From positions 39,457-103,456 of the forward strand of contig JAFUXI010000071.1 in the NCBI GenBank assembly GCA_017470995.1: a DNA stretch of 64,000 nucleotides, read 5' to 3'. The notes beneath the pieces were generated by a model, which worked only from the letters and a program-made list of their open reading frames with translations, did not search any database and had not been told where the DNA came from. Both the position numbers and the translations under genes were made by a program. Positions 9,371 through 17,259 of the stretch are shown one piece after another. How positions within the stretch are numbered: the stretch's first letter is position 1; each line of letters begins with the position of its first letter. Origin of the DNA: Spirochaetales bacterium. Lineage in GTDB: Bacteria; Spirochaetota; Spirochaetia; Sphaerochaetales; Sphaerochaetaceae.

Positions 9371-9407
9371 GTTGCATTTGTGCAACACACTGTTGCAGTT
9401 TTGCAAC
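9371..9407 (+). promoter_or_regulatory. Two tandem palindromic activator sites (UAS)
   Basis: GTTGCATTTGTGCAAC (9371-9386) and GTTGCAGTTTTGCAAC (9392-9407) are both perfect GTTGCA-N4-TGCAAC inverted repeats. Their centres are 21 bp apart, two helical turns, and they lie about 55-85 bp upstream of the sigma-54 promoter. They are the probable binding sites of the activator encoded just upstream. Confidence 0.8.
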
Positions 9408-9451
9408 AGTTAGATAAAATTAACTTTTTGATTTCCTGCCTCCAAACCGCT

Positions 9452-9467
9452 TGGCACGGTATTTGCT
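9452..9467 (+). promoter_or_regulatory. Sigma-54 (-24/-12) promoter of the TTT transporter operon
   Basis: TGGCACG-GTAT-TTGCT (9452-9467) matches the sigma-54 consensus TGGCACG-N4-TTGCW exactly, with the invariant GG and GC 10 bp apart. Transcription would begin near 9479, about 45 nt before the tctC start. Confidence 0.9.
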
Positions 9468-9523
9468 TTATAGAAAACGTCGGCGAATAGCCGTCTTTCA
9501 TTAGTCCAAAAGGAGGAACAACA

Positions 9524-10486
9524 ATGAAACGTTTCGTTATTTTTGCTCTTGTGCTCATCAGCGCAATGACCTTCGTGTTTGCCAACGCAGCAGGTGAGGC
9601 AACATATCCTTCACAGTCAATCGAGCTGGTCATCCCGGCATCGGCAGGCGGCGGAAGCGACATCATGGGTCGCCTTCTCATTGAGATCATCCAGGACCTC
9701 AAGCTTACTGACCAGACCATCGTTCCCGTCAACAAGGGCGGCGGATCCGGTTCTGTCGGACAGGCTTATGTCAATTCCAAGTCCGATCCCAACTACACCA
9801 TCTTCACAATCAACGATGGTCACACAGTCGGCGGAAACAAGGCCGGTACAATCCCCAAGGACAACTTCACAATGCTCGCTTCTGTCGGCGTTGACAACGT
9901 TCTTTTCGTAACAAAGGCTGACAGCCCGTACCAGACCTATGAGCAGGCTCTCGAGGCTTCAAAGGCCAACCCCGGCAAGCTCACAGTCGGTTGTGCAGAC
10001 GACATCGACAAGGTTTGTGTCTACAATATCAACACAGAGTCCGGTGCACAGTTCAACACGGTTTACTTCAACAGTGCAGGAGAGATCGCTACAGCTATCC
10101 TCGGCGGCCACATCGAGTTCGGTATGTTCAACCCGTCGGAGTGTGCAGGTCTTGTCGAGGGCGGACAGCTCAAGGCTATCGCAACAATGGCTGAGAAGAG
10201 ACTCGGTGCTCCGTTTGCAGATGCTCCTACCTTCGTCGAGATGGGCTTCACGAATCTGGTCTACTACTTCTCACGCGGAATGCTCGCAGGTGCAGGCATG
10301 AGCAGAGAAGCTCAGCTCTGGTGGTCAGATGCATTTGCAAAGGTCTGTGCTTCAGAGAAGTGGCAGAACTACTGCAACCAGAACGGAATTGAGAACCGCT
10401 ACATGAACTGCGATGACTACAGAACATTCTATCTCGAGAACGAGAAGATGCTTCTTGATACCGCCAAGAAAGCCGGTGCTCTCTGA
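9524..10486 (+). CDS. TTT transporter substrate-binding protein (TctC family)
   Basis: This 320-aa exported protein captures the substrate of a tripartite tricarboxylate transporter. A signal peptide (MKRFVIFALVLISAMTFVFA) is followed by the family core: YPSQSIELVIPASAGGGSDIMGRLL, then VPVNKGGGSGSVG, and a two-lobed binding-protein architecture. Known TTT systems take up citrate, other di- and tricarboxylates, aromatic acids or sugar acids; the exact ligand is not predictable here. The start has a strong AGGAGG. It is the first gene under the sigma-54 promoter and is followed by a hairpin that probably lets it be made in excess over the membrane components. Confidence 0.92.
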   Translation: MKRFVIFALVLISAMTFVFANAAGEATYPSQSIELVIPASAGGGSDIMGRLLIEIIQDLKLTDQTIVPVNKGGGSGSVGQAYVNSKSDPNYTIFTINDGHTVGGNKAGTIPKDNFTMLASVGVDNVLFVTKADSPYQTYEQALEASKANPGKLTVGCADDIDKVCVYNINTESGAQFNTVYFNSAGEIATAILGGHIEFGMFNPSECAGLVEGGQLKAIATMAEKRLGAPFADAPTFVEMGFTNLVYYFSRGMLAGAGMSREAQLWWSDAFAKVCASEKWQNYCNQNGIENRYMNCDDYRTFYLENEKMLLDTAKKAGAL

Positions 10487-10503
10487 TAAGTCTTGAAAAC
10501 ACA

Positions 10504-10535
10504 ATGCCGCTGCCCTAAAAGCAGCGGCATTTTTG
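10504..10535 (+). terminator. Intercistronic hairpin/attenuator after tctC
   Basis: ATGCCGCTGC (10504-10513) pairs perfectly with GCAGCGGCAT (10521-10530), followed by TTTTT. It sits inside the operon between the binding-protein gene and the permease genes, so partial termination is likely. Confidence 0.8.
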
Positions 10536-10549
10536 AAATGGGGTATTCC

Positions 10550-11032
10550 ATGCTTAGAATCATTATTTCAGTGATTTTGATAATCATATCATGCGTATGG
10601 ATGTTCATGGGAATCAATGAATACGGTATGTGGATTCCCGGTGTCTCCGCAGATACCGGATTCATTCCCACGGTATTCGGCGCCATAGTGCTTCTGTTCT
10701 CAGTGGTGAAGCTCGTAAAGGACATCAAGACCTATGTGGCATCACGCCAGGGGGAAGCTACAGTCGAGAAGAGTGCAGTCTCCTTCAAGGACGTGCTTGT
10801 CAAACTCAAGCCGCTGCTTCCCGCAGTGACTGCAATCCTTGCAATTCTTCTGATAAAGTTCCTCGGAATGGTCATCGGAACATATCTTTCGCTCTTCTTC
10901 TATATGAAGGTCGTCAACAATGACAAGTGGATCAAATCCCTCTGGGTTACCGCTGTCATAACACTGTTCTTCTATGCAGTGTTCGTATTTTGGCTCAAGG
11001 TTCCGTTCCCGCGCGGGATCTTCGGAATCTGA
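10550..11032 (+). CDS. TTT transporter small membrane subunit (TctB family)
   Basis: This 160-aa protein has four predicted membrane segments, the usual size and topology of TctB subunits, which pair with TctA in the inner membrane. The ATG at 10550 was chosen because GGGG lies 6 nt upstream and the protein then starts with a membrane helix (MLRIIISVILIII). The longer reading from 10493 would include the intercistronic hairpin. TctB sequences are poorly conserved, so the call rests on topology, size and its place between tctC and tctA. Confidence 0.87.
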   Translation: MLRIIISVILIIISCVWMFMGINEYGMWIPGVSADTGFIPTVFGAIVLLFSVVKLVKDIKTYVASRQGEATVEKSAVSFKDVLVKLKPLLPAVTAILAILLIKFLGMVIGTYLSLFFYMKVVNNDKWIKSLWVTAVITLFFYAVFVFWLKVPFPRGIFGI

Positions 11033-11043
11033 GGAGGTGACGC

Positions 11044-12555
11044 ATGTCTAACTTTGCTTTACTTGCACAGGGTTTTGTCACTGCAATCAGCCCGATGAAC
11101 CTTTTTGCCTGCCTTATCGGAGGCATCATCGGAATTCTTGTCGGCGCCATGCCTGGAATCGGAGCAGTCGCAGGCTGTTCTCTGCTTCTGCCTATGACCT
11201 ACAAGATGAATCCGACAACCGGAATAATCATGCTCGCCGGAATCTACTATGGAAATATGTTCGGCGGAGCTTACAGCGCAATTCTTCTGAACATCCCCGG
11301 AGACAGCTCGGCTGTCATGACAAGCCTTGACGGATATCCTCTGACAAGGAAAGGCCATGCCGGACAGGCTCTGTTCAACGCCAACATCTCATCGTTCGTG
11401 GGTGGATTCATCGGAATCCTGTTCCTCACGGCAATGGGCCCGACCCTTGCCAAGGTCGGCCTGAAGTTCGGTCCTGCCGAGCTTGCATCCCTGGTTTTCA
11501 TGGCACTGACATCAATAGGCTGGCTCCTCGGTGATGACCCGATCACATGTCTGATTGCCACGGGAATAGGAGTCTTGCTCTCTACAATCGGTATTGACCA
11601 GAGCTCCAACCACTTCAGGTACACATTCGGATCCATGAAGCTCCTGGCCGGAATCAACTTCATCCCGCTTGTAATCGGAATGTTCGGTCTGAGCCAGGTC
11701 ATGGAGATGCTTGAGCCGGAAGATCCGGACAAGAAGGGTCATGATTATGCCGGAAAACTCAGAATCAAGGACAGCTTCTACAGCTTCAAGCGCTTTTTGC
11801 AGCTTCTGCCTGTCATGATCAGAAGTGCAGTTTTGGGTATGTTCGTCGGCTTCCTTCCCGGAGCAGGCGGAACAACGGGTGCATTCCTCTCATATATCCT
11901 TGAGAAGAAAATCGGACGGCATAAGAAGGAAATGGGAACAGGAGTCCTTGAGGGTGTCTCTGCATCCGAAGCCGCAAACAACGCAGCTGCAGCAGGTGCA
12001 TTTGTTCCTCTCCTTGCCCTCGGTATTCCCGGATCATCGACAACCGCTGTTCTTCTGGGAGGACTTCAGGCATGGGGTCTCAAGCCCGGACCGCTTCTCT
12101 ATGAACAGGAAGCCGAGTTCGTCTGGGGTATGACCGCATCGATGTACATCGGAAACATAATGTGCGTCATTGCAGGTATTCTTGTCATCCCGATTCTGAT
12201 GAGAATCCTCAAGGTTCCCAAGAAGATTCTTGCACCGATCATCATCGGAGTCTGTGTCATCGGTTCCTATTCGGTCGGAAACAGCATCTTCGATGTCGAG
12301 GTCATGATCATTGCCGGTATTGCCGCCTACTACATGAAGAAGAGCGGTTATCCGATGGCACCTATAGTGCTTGCCTTCGTCCTCGGACCGATTTTCGAGC
12401 TCAAGGCCCGCCAGGCACTGGAAATATCGAACTGCAACCTTCTGATCTTCGTCCAGAAGCCGATTTCGGCAGTGTTCCTCGGAATCACCGTGATCCTCTG
12501 CCTTGCTCCGGTTGTCATGAACATCGTCAAGAAGGCAAAGGCAAAGAAAGCCTGA
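11044..12555 (+). CDS. TTT transporter large permease (TctA family)
   Basis: This 503-aa polytopic protein is the transport channel of the TTT system. It carries the two characteristic glycine-rich motifs: GILVGAMPGIGAVAG near residue 35 and FVGFLPGAGGTTGAFLSY near residue 270. It also has the conserved EGVSASEAANNAAAAGAFVPLLALGIPGS segment (given in parts), as in other TctA proteins. About eleven membrane segments are visible. It begins 11 nt after tctB behind GGAGG. Uptake is probably driven by sodium or proton flow, as known for the family. Confidence 0.93.
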   Translation: MSNFALLAQGFVTAISPMNLFACLIGGIIGILVGAMPGIGAVAGCSLLLPMTYKMNPTTGIIMLAGIYYGNMFGGAYSAILLNIPGDSSAVMTSLDGYPLTRKGHAGQALFNANISSFVGGFIGILFLTAMGPTLAKVGLKFGPAELASLVFMALTSIGWLLGDDPITCLIATGIGVLLSTIGIDQSSNHFRYTFGSMKLLAGINFIPLVIGMFGLSQVMEMLEPEDPDKKGHDYAGKLRIKDSFYSFKRFLQLLPVMIRSAVLGMFVGFLPGAGGTTGAFLSYILEKKIGRHKKEMGTGVLEGVSASEAANNAAAAGAFVPLLALGIPGSSTTAVLLGGLQAWGLKPGPLLYEQEAEFVWGMTASMYIGNIMCVIAGILVIPILMRILKVPKKILAPIIIGVCVIGSYSVGNSIFDVEVMIIAGIAAYYMKKSGYPMAPIVLAFVLGPIFELKARQALEISNCNLLIFVQKPISAVFLGITVILCLAPVVMNIVKKAKAKKA

Positions 12556-12566
12556 TCGGAGGGAAA

Positions 12567-13940
12567 ATGGATTATTCATACTTTGAAGACAAATTCGCCG
12601 GCCAGAAGACAAAGGTCGGAATCATCGGAGCCACCAGAGGCTACGGATATACAATCGTCGTCCAGCTTCTCTACACTCCGCAGTGCTCGCTCCGCCTTAT
12701 CTGCTCCAGACATCCCGATGAGTGTGTTGATGTCCTGAAAAAGGTCGGATACAACGAAAAACTCATTAAAGTCTGCGCTACAGGCGATGATGTCAAGGCT
12801 TGCGGACCGGATGATATCCTTGTTGTAAGTGACTACAGGCTCATCGTCGGCGCCGGACTGAACACAGTTGTCGAGTGCACCGGAAAGGTTGACCTCAGTT
12901 CCTCTGCGGCAGCATTGGCAATCGAGAACGGAATCAACGTCTGCATGGTCTCGAAGGAGACAGACAGCGTCTGCGGACCATATCTGACCAAGCTGGCACA
13001 GGAGAAGGGTGTCATCTACACTCTGGCCAACGGTGACCAGCCCAGGAATCTTGCAGATCTGTGCTCTTGGGCAAGGGCTCTGGGTCTTGAAATCGTCTGC
13101 GCAGGAAAATCCAGCGAGAACGATATCATCTACAACCCCGAGACATCGGAAATCACCTATCTGGAGGCTACCCCGTCTGCAGTGATTCCCGAGCTAGCCA
13201 AGTACAGGGAGTTCAAGGGAGTCGAGACCCTCAAGGCCAGATATGAGCTTCTCAAGTCGATGCTCGGACCCATTTCCGCGGACCTCTGCGAGATGAACCT
13301 GGTTTCCAACGTAACCGGCCTCAAGCCTGCTGCAATCGAGCTCAACTATCCGGTTGCAAGGATTACCGAGCTTGCAGACATCTTCATTCCCGAAGAGGAC
13401 GGCGGAATCCTCAAGGAGACCGGTGTCGTGGACGTCTTCTATGACTATAGGTATACCGATGAGGTAAGCTTCGGCGGCGGTGAGTTCGTCATCGTGAAAT
13501 GCAACGATGAGCAGACCTGGGAGCTTCTCAGAGGCAAGGGACACGTTGTCGGAAAGAGCGGCAAATATGCCTGCATCTACTGGCCGTATCACTTCCTCGG
13601 AGTCGAGACCCCTGCATCTATCCTTCTAATGGATTTCCTCGGCGTAGGTCTTCACAAGAACTGCCGCCAGGTTTCCGTCATGGTCGGAAAGGTCGAGGCA
13701 GACTTCAAGAAGGGTTCCACTCTCAAGGTCGAGGGACATCATCACACGATCGAGAATGTCACCCCGCAGCTCTACGAGAAGGATAAGGTTCCCGCAGGTG
13801 TTCTTCCGTTCTATCTGCTCAACTGGGCAGAGGTCACGGCTGACATCAAGAAGGGTGATTTCATTACAGAAGATAAGGTTCGCATAGACCCGGCGCTTTC
13901 GGATGCCTATGAGTTCTTCACAAAGGGACTGCAGCTTTGA
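12567..13940 (+). CDS. DRL-family NAD(P)-dependent oxidoreductase with SAF domain
   Basis: This 457-aa protein has an N-terminal Rossmann fold (VGIIGATRGYG near residue 17) like homoserine dehydrogenase, a central catalytic domain, and a C-terminal SAF-like domain (KKGSTLKVEGHHHTIENVTP onward). This is the layout of the DRL (DXR-like) family, one member of which makes methylerythritol phosphate in Brucella. Many other members lie in carbohydrate operons and have different, mostly unknown reactions. Here the gene is inside a TTT/transaldolase operon, so a sugar or sugar-acid oxidoreductase role is more likely than isoprenoid synthesis. The start at 12567 follows GGAGGG; the longer open frame upstream overlaps tctA and is rejected. 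Confidence 0.72.
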   Translation: MDYSYFEDKFAGQKTKVGIIGATRGYGYTIVVQLLYTPQCSLRLICSRHPDECVDVLKKVGYNEKLIKVCATGDDVKACGPDDILVVSDYRLIVGAGLNTVVECTGKVDLSSSAAALAIENGINVCMVSKETDSVCGPYLTKLAQEKGVIYTLANGDQPRNLADLCSWARALGLEIVCAGKSSENDIIYNPETSEITYLEATPSAVIPELAKYREFKGVETLKARYELLKSMLGPISADLCEMNLVSNVTGLKPAAIELNYPVARITELADIFIPEEDGGILKETGVVDVFYDYRYTDEVSFGGGEFVIVKCNDEQTWELLRGKGHVVGKSGKYACIYWPYHFLGVETPASILLMDFLGVGLHKNCRQVSVMVGKVEADFKKGSTLKVEGHHHTIENVTPQLYEKDKVPAGVLPFYLLNWAEVTADIKKGDFITEDKVRIDPALSDAYEFFTKGLQL

Positions 13941-13965
13941 TGCAGCAAAGATATAGGAGTAAATA

Positions 13966-15012
13966 ATGGCAGATTATTTCAAAAGAGTTGCGGCTATGAC
14001 GCCGACACAGTTCTGGATCAACAACGTCACGGAGGAAGAGGCCCACATGGCAATCGAGGCCGGTGCAGTGGGATGCACACAGAATCCGTCGTTCGCATAC
14101 AAGATGCTTGTTCACCCGACAAAGAGTGAAGAGGCCCGCAAAGTCCTGCGCAACATCCTCAAGGAAGAGAAGGATGATGCAATGGTAGAGGTCAAGCTCC
14201 AGAGAGAGCTGGTTTCCAAGATCGCAAAGATCTTCTATCCCATCTACGAAGCCACGAACTGAGAGCTCGGCTATGTCAGCATCCAGGGCGATCCGTATGA
14301 CGAGAGCTATGAGACCATTATGAAGCTTGCCCACTTCAACCGCGAGGCAGGACCCAACATCATGATCAAGATCCCTGCAACCGATGACGGTATCAGAGCC
14401 ATCGAGCAGTGTGCTGCAGAGGGAATCCCCCTCAACTGCACTGAGGTCATGAGCATGGACCAGACCATCGATGTCCTGAATGCCTATGAGAGAGGTGTTG
14501 CAAGAGGATGCGGAAAGGCTCCCGTGACCTACATCTCACACATTGCAGGTATTTTCGACGAGTATCTCGGAAAGGTCGTCAAGGCAGAGAACATCGACAT
14601 CTCACCCGATGCCCTCTATCTTGCAGGAAAGGCCTGCGCACAGAAGGTCAGATACTATATGGATCTCCGCGGCGGCAAGGTCAAGCTGATCAACGGCGGC
14701 GCAAGAGGCCTCCAGCACTTCACGGAGTGGGTCGGCGGCGATGTCTCCAACACGATCAACTGGCTCGGCACAGCTGACAAGCTCATCGAGAATGATGCTC
14801 CTGTAGTTCCGTGCTTCAACAATCCCGTTCCGCTCGATGTCATCGACGAGCTGGTCAAGAAGCTTCCCGACTTCAGAAAGGGTTATTTCACCGGTTCACT
14901 CAAGCCGGAAGAGTATCATGACTACGGTCCGGTCGAGCTGTTCTGCTCAAGCTTCCGCAAGAACTGGAAGCAGGCCCTGGACATCATCGCCGAAGAGAGA
15001 AAAAGCCTGTAA
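13966..15012 (+). pseudogene. Transaldolase-family gene with an in-frame TGA at codon 99
   Basis: A 348-codon frame starts at ATG 13966 behind AGGAG and is continuous except for TGA at 14260-14262. Sequence before (TPTQFWINN, GCTQNPS) and after (LGYVSIQGDP, MIKIPATDDG with the candidate Schiff-base Lys) belongs to one transaldolase-family enzyme. Residue 99 falls where related enzymes, as I remember them, tend to have glycine in YERTGG..GYVS, so GGA to TGA by one change is the simplest explanation. The downstream ATG at 14320 has no Shine-Dalgarno sequence, so two separate genes are unlikely. Selenocysteine read-through or a sequencing error cannot be excluded. The enzyme would transfer or cleave a three-carbon unit in the sugar pathway of this operon. 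Confidence 0.75.
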
Positions 15013-15024
15013 GGGAGGGTTTCA

Positions 15025-16014
15025 ATGGAGAGATTCACAACCAGAGCTGCAAGGCTCAACGGTCCTTATGACATCGAACTTATCGAGAGAGATCTGGTCT
15101 GCGGAGAGAACGACATAATCGTCAAGAACCACCTCTGCGGTGTCTGTGGCTCGGATAAGAGCTTCTACCGCGGATTCATGCCGCCTCAGACTGCAGAATT
15201 CCGCCAGCCGCCTGAGTTCCCGTTCCTTCTCGGACATGAGAGCGGCGGAACAGTCGTTGCTGTCGGAAGCAGAGTCGCCGACTACAAGGTCGGTGATGAG
15301 GTCATCTCATTCGGTTGGAACAACAACTATGCGGATTACTTCAAGGCCGAGGCTTTCCAGCTCCAGCCGGCTCCCAAGGGACTGGAGAAGGATTTCGCAG
15401 CCCTCGGAGAGCCCATCGCCTGCGGTATGTTCAGCGGAATGAACACCGGTGTCCAGCTGGGAGATACGGTCGTTGTCATGGGCGGAGGTTTTGCCGGTCA
15501 GATCATCGCACAGTGCTCCAAGCTCAAGGGTGCCCATCAGGTTATCGTCGTCGATCCTCTTGAGGGTAAGCTCAACCTTGCCAAGGAGCTCGGAGCCGAT
15601 GTGGTCCTGAACCCCAAGGAGCAGGATGTTGTAGCAGCAGTCAAGAAACTCACGGGCGGAGTTGGTGCCGATGTCGTTGTCGAAGCCGCCGGAAGCGCCG
15701 AGTCCTTCAATGCCGCTTCAGCAATGATCAAGCACAACGGAAAGTTCGTCTTCTACAGCTGGGTGACCACCCCGATCACACTGAACATCAGCCGCTGGCA
15801 CGATGACGGACTTGAGTTCGTCAACACATGCCTCGTGCACCACACCTGGCAGCAGCGCTATGTCTGGTTCCCCGAGGTCATGAGACCCATCATCCAGGGC
15901 AGCGTGAAGATCAGACCTCTGATCAACGCAGAGTTCAAGCTTGCTGACCTCAAGGAAGGTTTCGACTACGTTGACAAGGACGATACTGCAATCAAGGTCA
16001 TCTTCAGACCGTAA
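15025..16014 (+). CDS. Zinc-type medium-chain alcohol/polyol dehydrogenase
   Basis: This 329-aa protein is an MDR-superfamily dehydrogenase of the threonine/sorbitol dehydrogenase type. The catalytic zinc site is visible as GVCGSDKS (Cys38-region) and GHES, and the nucleotide-binding loop is GGGFAGQI. The lobe with four structural-zinc cysteines found in many relatives is absent: the chain goes straight from GDEVISF to NNNYADY. It starts 12 nt after the transaldolase stop behind AGGGAGG and is the last gene of the sigma-54 operon. It probably oxidises or reduces a sugar-derived intermediate; the substrate is not known. Confidence 0.87.
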   Translation: MERFTTRAARLNGPYDIELIERDLVCGENDIIVKNHLCGVCGSDKSFYRGFMPPQTAEFRQPPEFPFLLGHESGGTVVAVGSRVADYKVGDEVISFGWNNNYADYFKAEAFQLQPAPKGLEKDFAALGEPIACGMFSGMNTGVQLGDTVVVMGGGFAGQIIAQCSKLKGAHQVIVVDPLEGKLNLAKELGADVVLNPKEQDVVAAVKKLTGGVGADVVVEAAGSAESFNAASAMIKHNGKFVFYSWVTTPITLNISRWHDDGLEFVNTCLVHHTWQQRYVWFPEVMRPIIQGSVKIRPLINAEFKLADLKEGFDYVDKDDTAIKVIFRP

Positions 16015-16039
16015 GTAAGATTCATCAATTGTGAAAATG

Positions 16040-16080
16040 TAAGCCTGGGATGCCGGAAGATTCGGCTCTCAGGCTTATTT
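16040..16080. terminator. Terminator at the end of the sigma-54 operon
   Basis: TAAGCCTG (16040-16047) pairs with CAGGCTTA (16070-16077), with further pairing inside, followed by TTTT on the plus strand. It overlaps the last codons of the convergent gene ending at 16075 and probably serves both strands. Confidence 0.65.
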
Positions 16081-17259
16081 TGTTCCTGAGTAGAACTGCC
16101 TTTCCAGTTCATCTGCCAGGCTCGGGAGGTTCTCCTTCGGATAGGAAGGGGAGAGTCGCCTTAGGAAGGCATGCGGGGTCTCGTAGGCCGGTCTTCTGAT
16201 TCCGATTCTCCTCATCCTGCGTTCGAAGCGTATGAATCTTCCAGCTGCGGAATTCCTGTTTCTCAGATAACGGAAATAAAAGAGAAGGGGACCGAACAGT
16301 TTCCTTCTGAATCCGGAGAGCCTGCCGGTACGGATTCTTGTTCTGGTCTCCCCGTTTTCAGCGACCTTTGCCTTTCCCATCCTTCTTTTCCTGTACCTGA
16401 TCAGGATTGAAATACCCACAACCACAAGAATCGCAATCACAACCGGAATAAGCCAGGAAACATCCTTGTATTCCCTGAAAATCTCGGAGCCCACTCGCTG
16501 ACTGTATACGGATGCATCGAAGTCATAGACATAACTGACCCCGAAAAGCGAAGACAGCCATCTGAAGAAGGCTTCCGCGATTCTTCCGAGGAAAGAGGTG
16601 ATTTTTCCGAAGAGGCCGGAGAGGAAAGCCACCAGTGAGGAAGAGACGGCTTCCATGTCTCTAAGAGACAGGAATGCCAGAAGCCCCAGAACTGCAATGA
16701 TGGCAGCCAGCACCGTTATTCCCGCAATTGATTTCCCTTGGGAATCTTTCCGGGGCCTGAGGCGCTGCAGCGTCAGGGCTACAAGCAAGGAAAGAGACGA
16801 AACAAAGCCCCATATGATGAACTGTGCCGGATTTTTAAACATATCAGTGCCGGATAAGGCCATCAAAGTACCTTCGAGGATTATCGATAGGTCAAACATG
16901 AACAGTACTTCGGATCGCTTGGGACTTCTGTTGGAGGTGATTGCCGTATCCACGAAGAGAACAAGGAGCATGGCGCTGAAAATGATATGTGTGACAACAG
17001 ACCTGCCGGACAGGACCAGACTTCTCTGGATCAGGAAGGTTGCGCCGGCGGCAGTGATTGCATTGAAGACGGCAAAAACCGGGAGCAGGACCTTTTTGCC
17101 GATCATTATCGTGTCAGCCAACAACAGAAGCGTCATTGCAATCGATACAGGCAGCAAGGGGACGGACAGTACCAGATTTCTGGTCTGAAGCATGCACCAG
17201 ATGCTCAGGAGAATGACTTCATGGGAGCAGAGGATGCTCCATCTGTCAGCTTCCTTCAT
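16075..17259 (-). CDS. DUF4129-domain membrane protein
   Basis: This 394-aa protein has about six N-terminal membrane segments, a further segment near residues 280-300, and a basic cytoplasmic C-terminal region. The region ends with a pattern typical of the DUF4129 domain (RRPAYETPHAFLRRL, then LADELERQFYSG). Genes of this kind are regularly found with MoxR ATPase and DUF58 genes, as here, where the three overlap on the minus strand. The N-terminal half of transglutaminase-type relatives is present but no transglutaminase Cys-His-Asp domain is visible. The function is unknown; the set is thought to act in envelope protein assembly or stress. Confidence 0.72.
   Translation of the reverse strand: MKEADRWSILCSHEVILLSIWCMLQTRNLVLSVPLLPVSIAMTLLLLADTIMIGKKVLLPVFAVFNAITAAGATFLIQRSLVLSGRSVVTHIIFSAMLLVLFVDTAITSNRSPKRSEVLFMFDLSIILEGTLMALSGTDMFKNPAQFIIWGFVSSLSLLVALTLQRLRPRKDSQGKSIAGITVLAAIIAVLGLLAFLSLRDMEAVSSSLVAFLSGLFGKITSFLGRIAEAFFRWLSSLFGVSYVYDFDASVYSQRVGSEIFREYKDVSWLIPVVIAILVVVGISILIRYRKRRMGKAKVAENGETRTRIRTGRLSGFRRKLFGPLLFYFRYLRNRNSAAGRFIRFERRMRRIGIRRPAYETPHAFLRRLSPSYPKENLPSLADELERQFYSGTK

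Noticed and set aside
12162..12566. N-terminal extension of the DRL oxidoreductase
   Set aside because: It lies inside tctA in another frame; the GGAGGG-preceded ATG at 12567 begins the recognisable protein.
13966..14320. Genetic code with TGA read as glycine
   Set aside because: TGA ends many other genes in the window at the expected place, including tctA, dppA and the IscA-free hydrolase genes, so a general code change is excluded.
14320..15012. A separate 230-aa transaldolase gene starting at 14320
   Set aside because: There is no Shine-Dalgarno sequence before this ATG, and the frame is continuous with the upstream 98 codons apart from one TGA.
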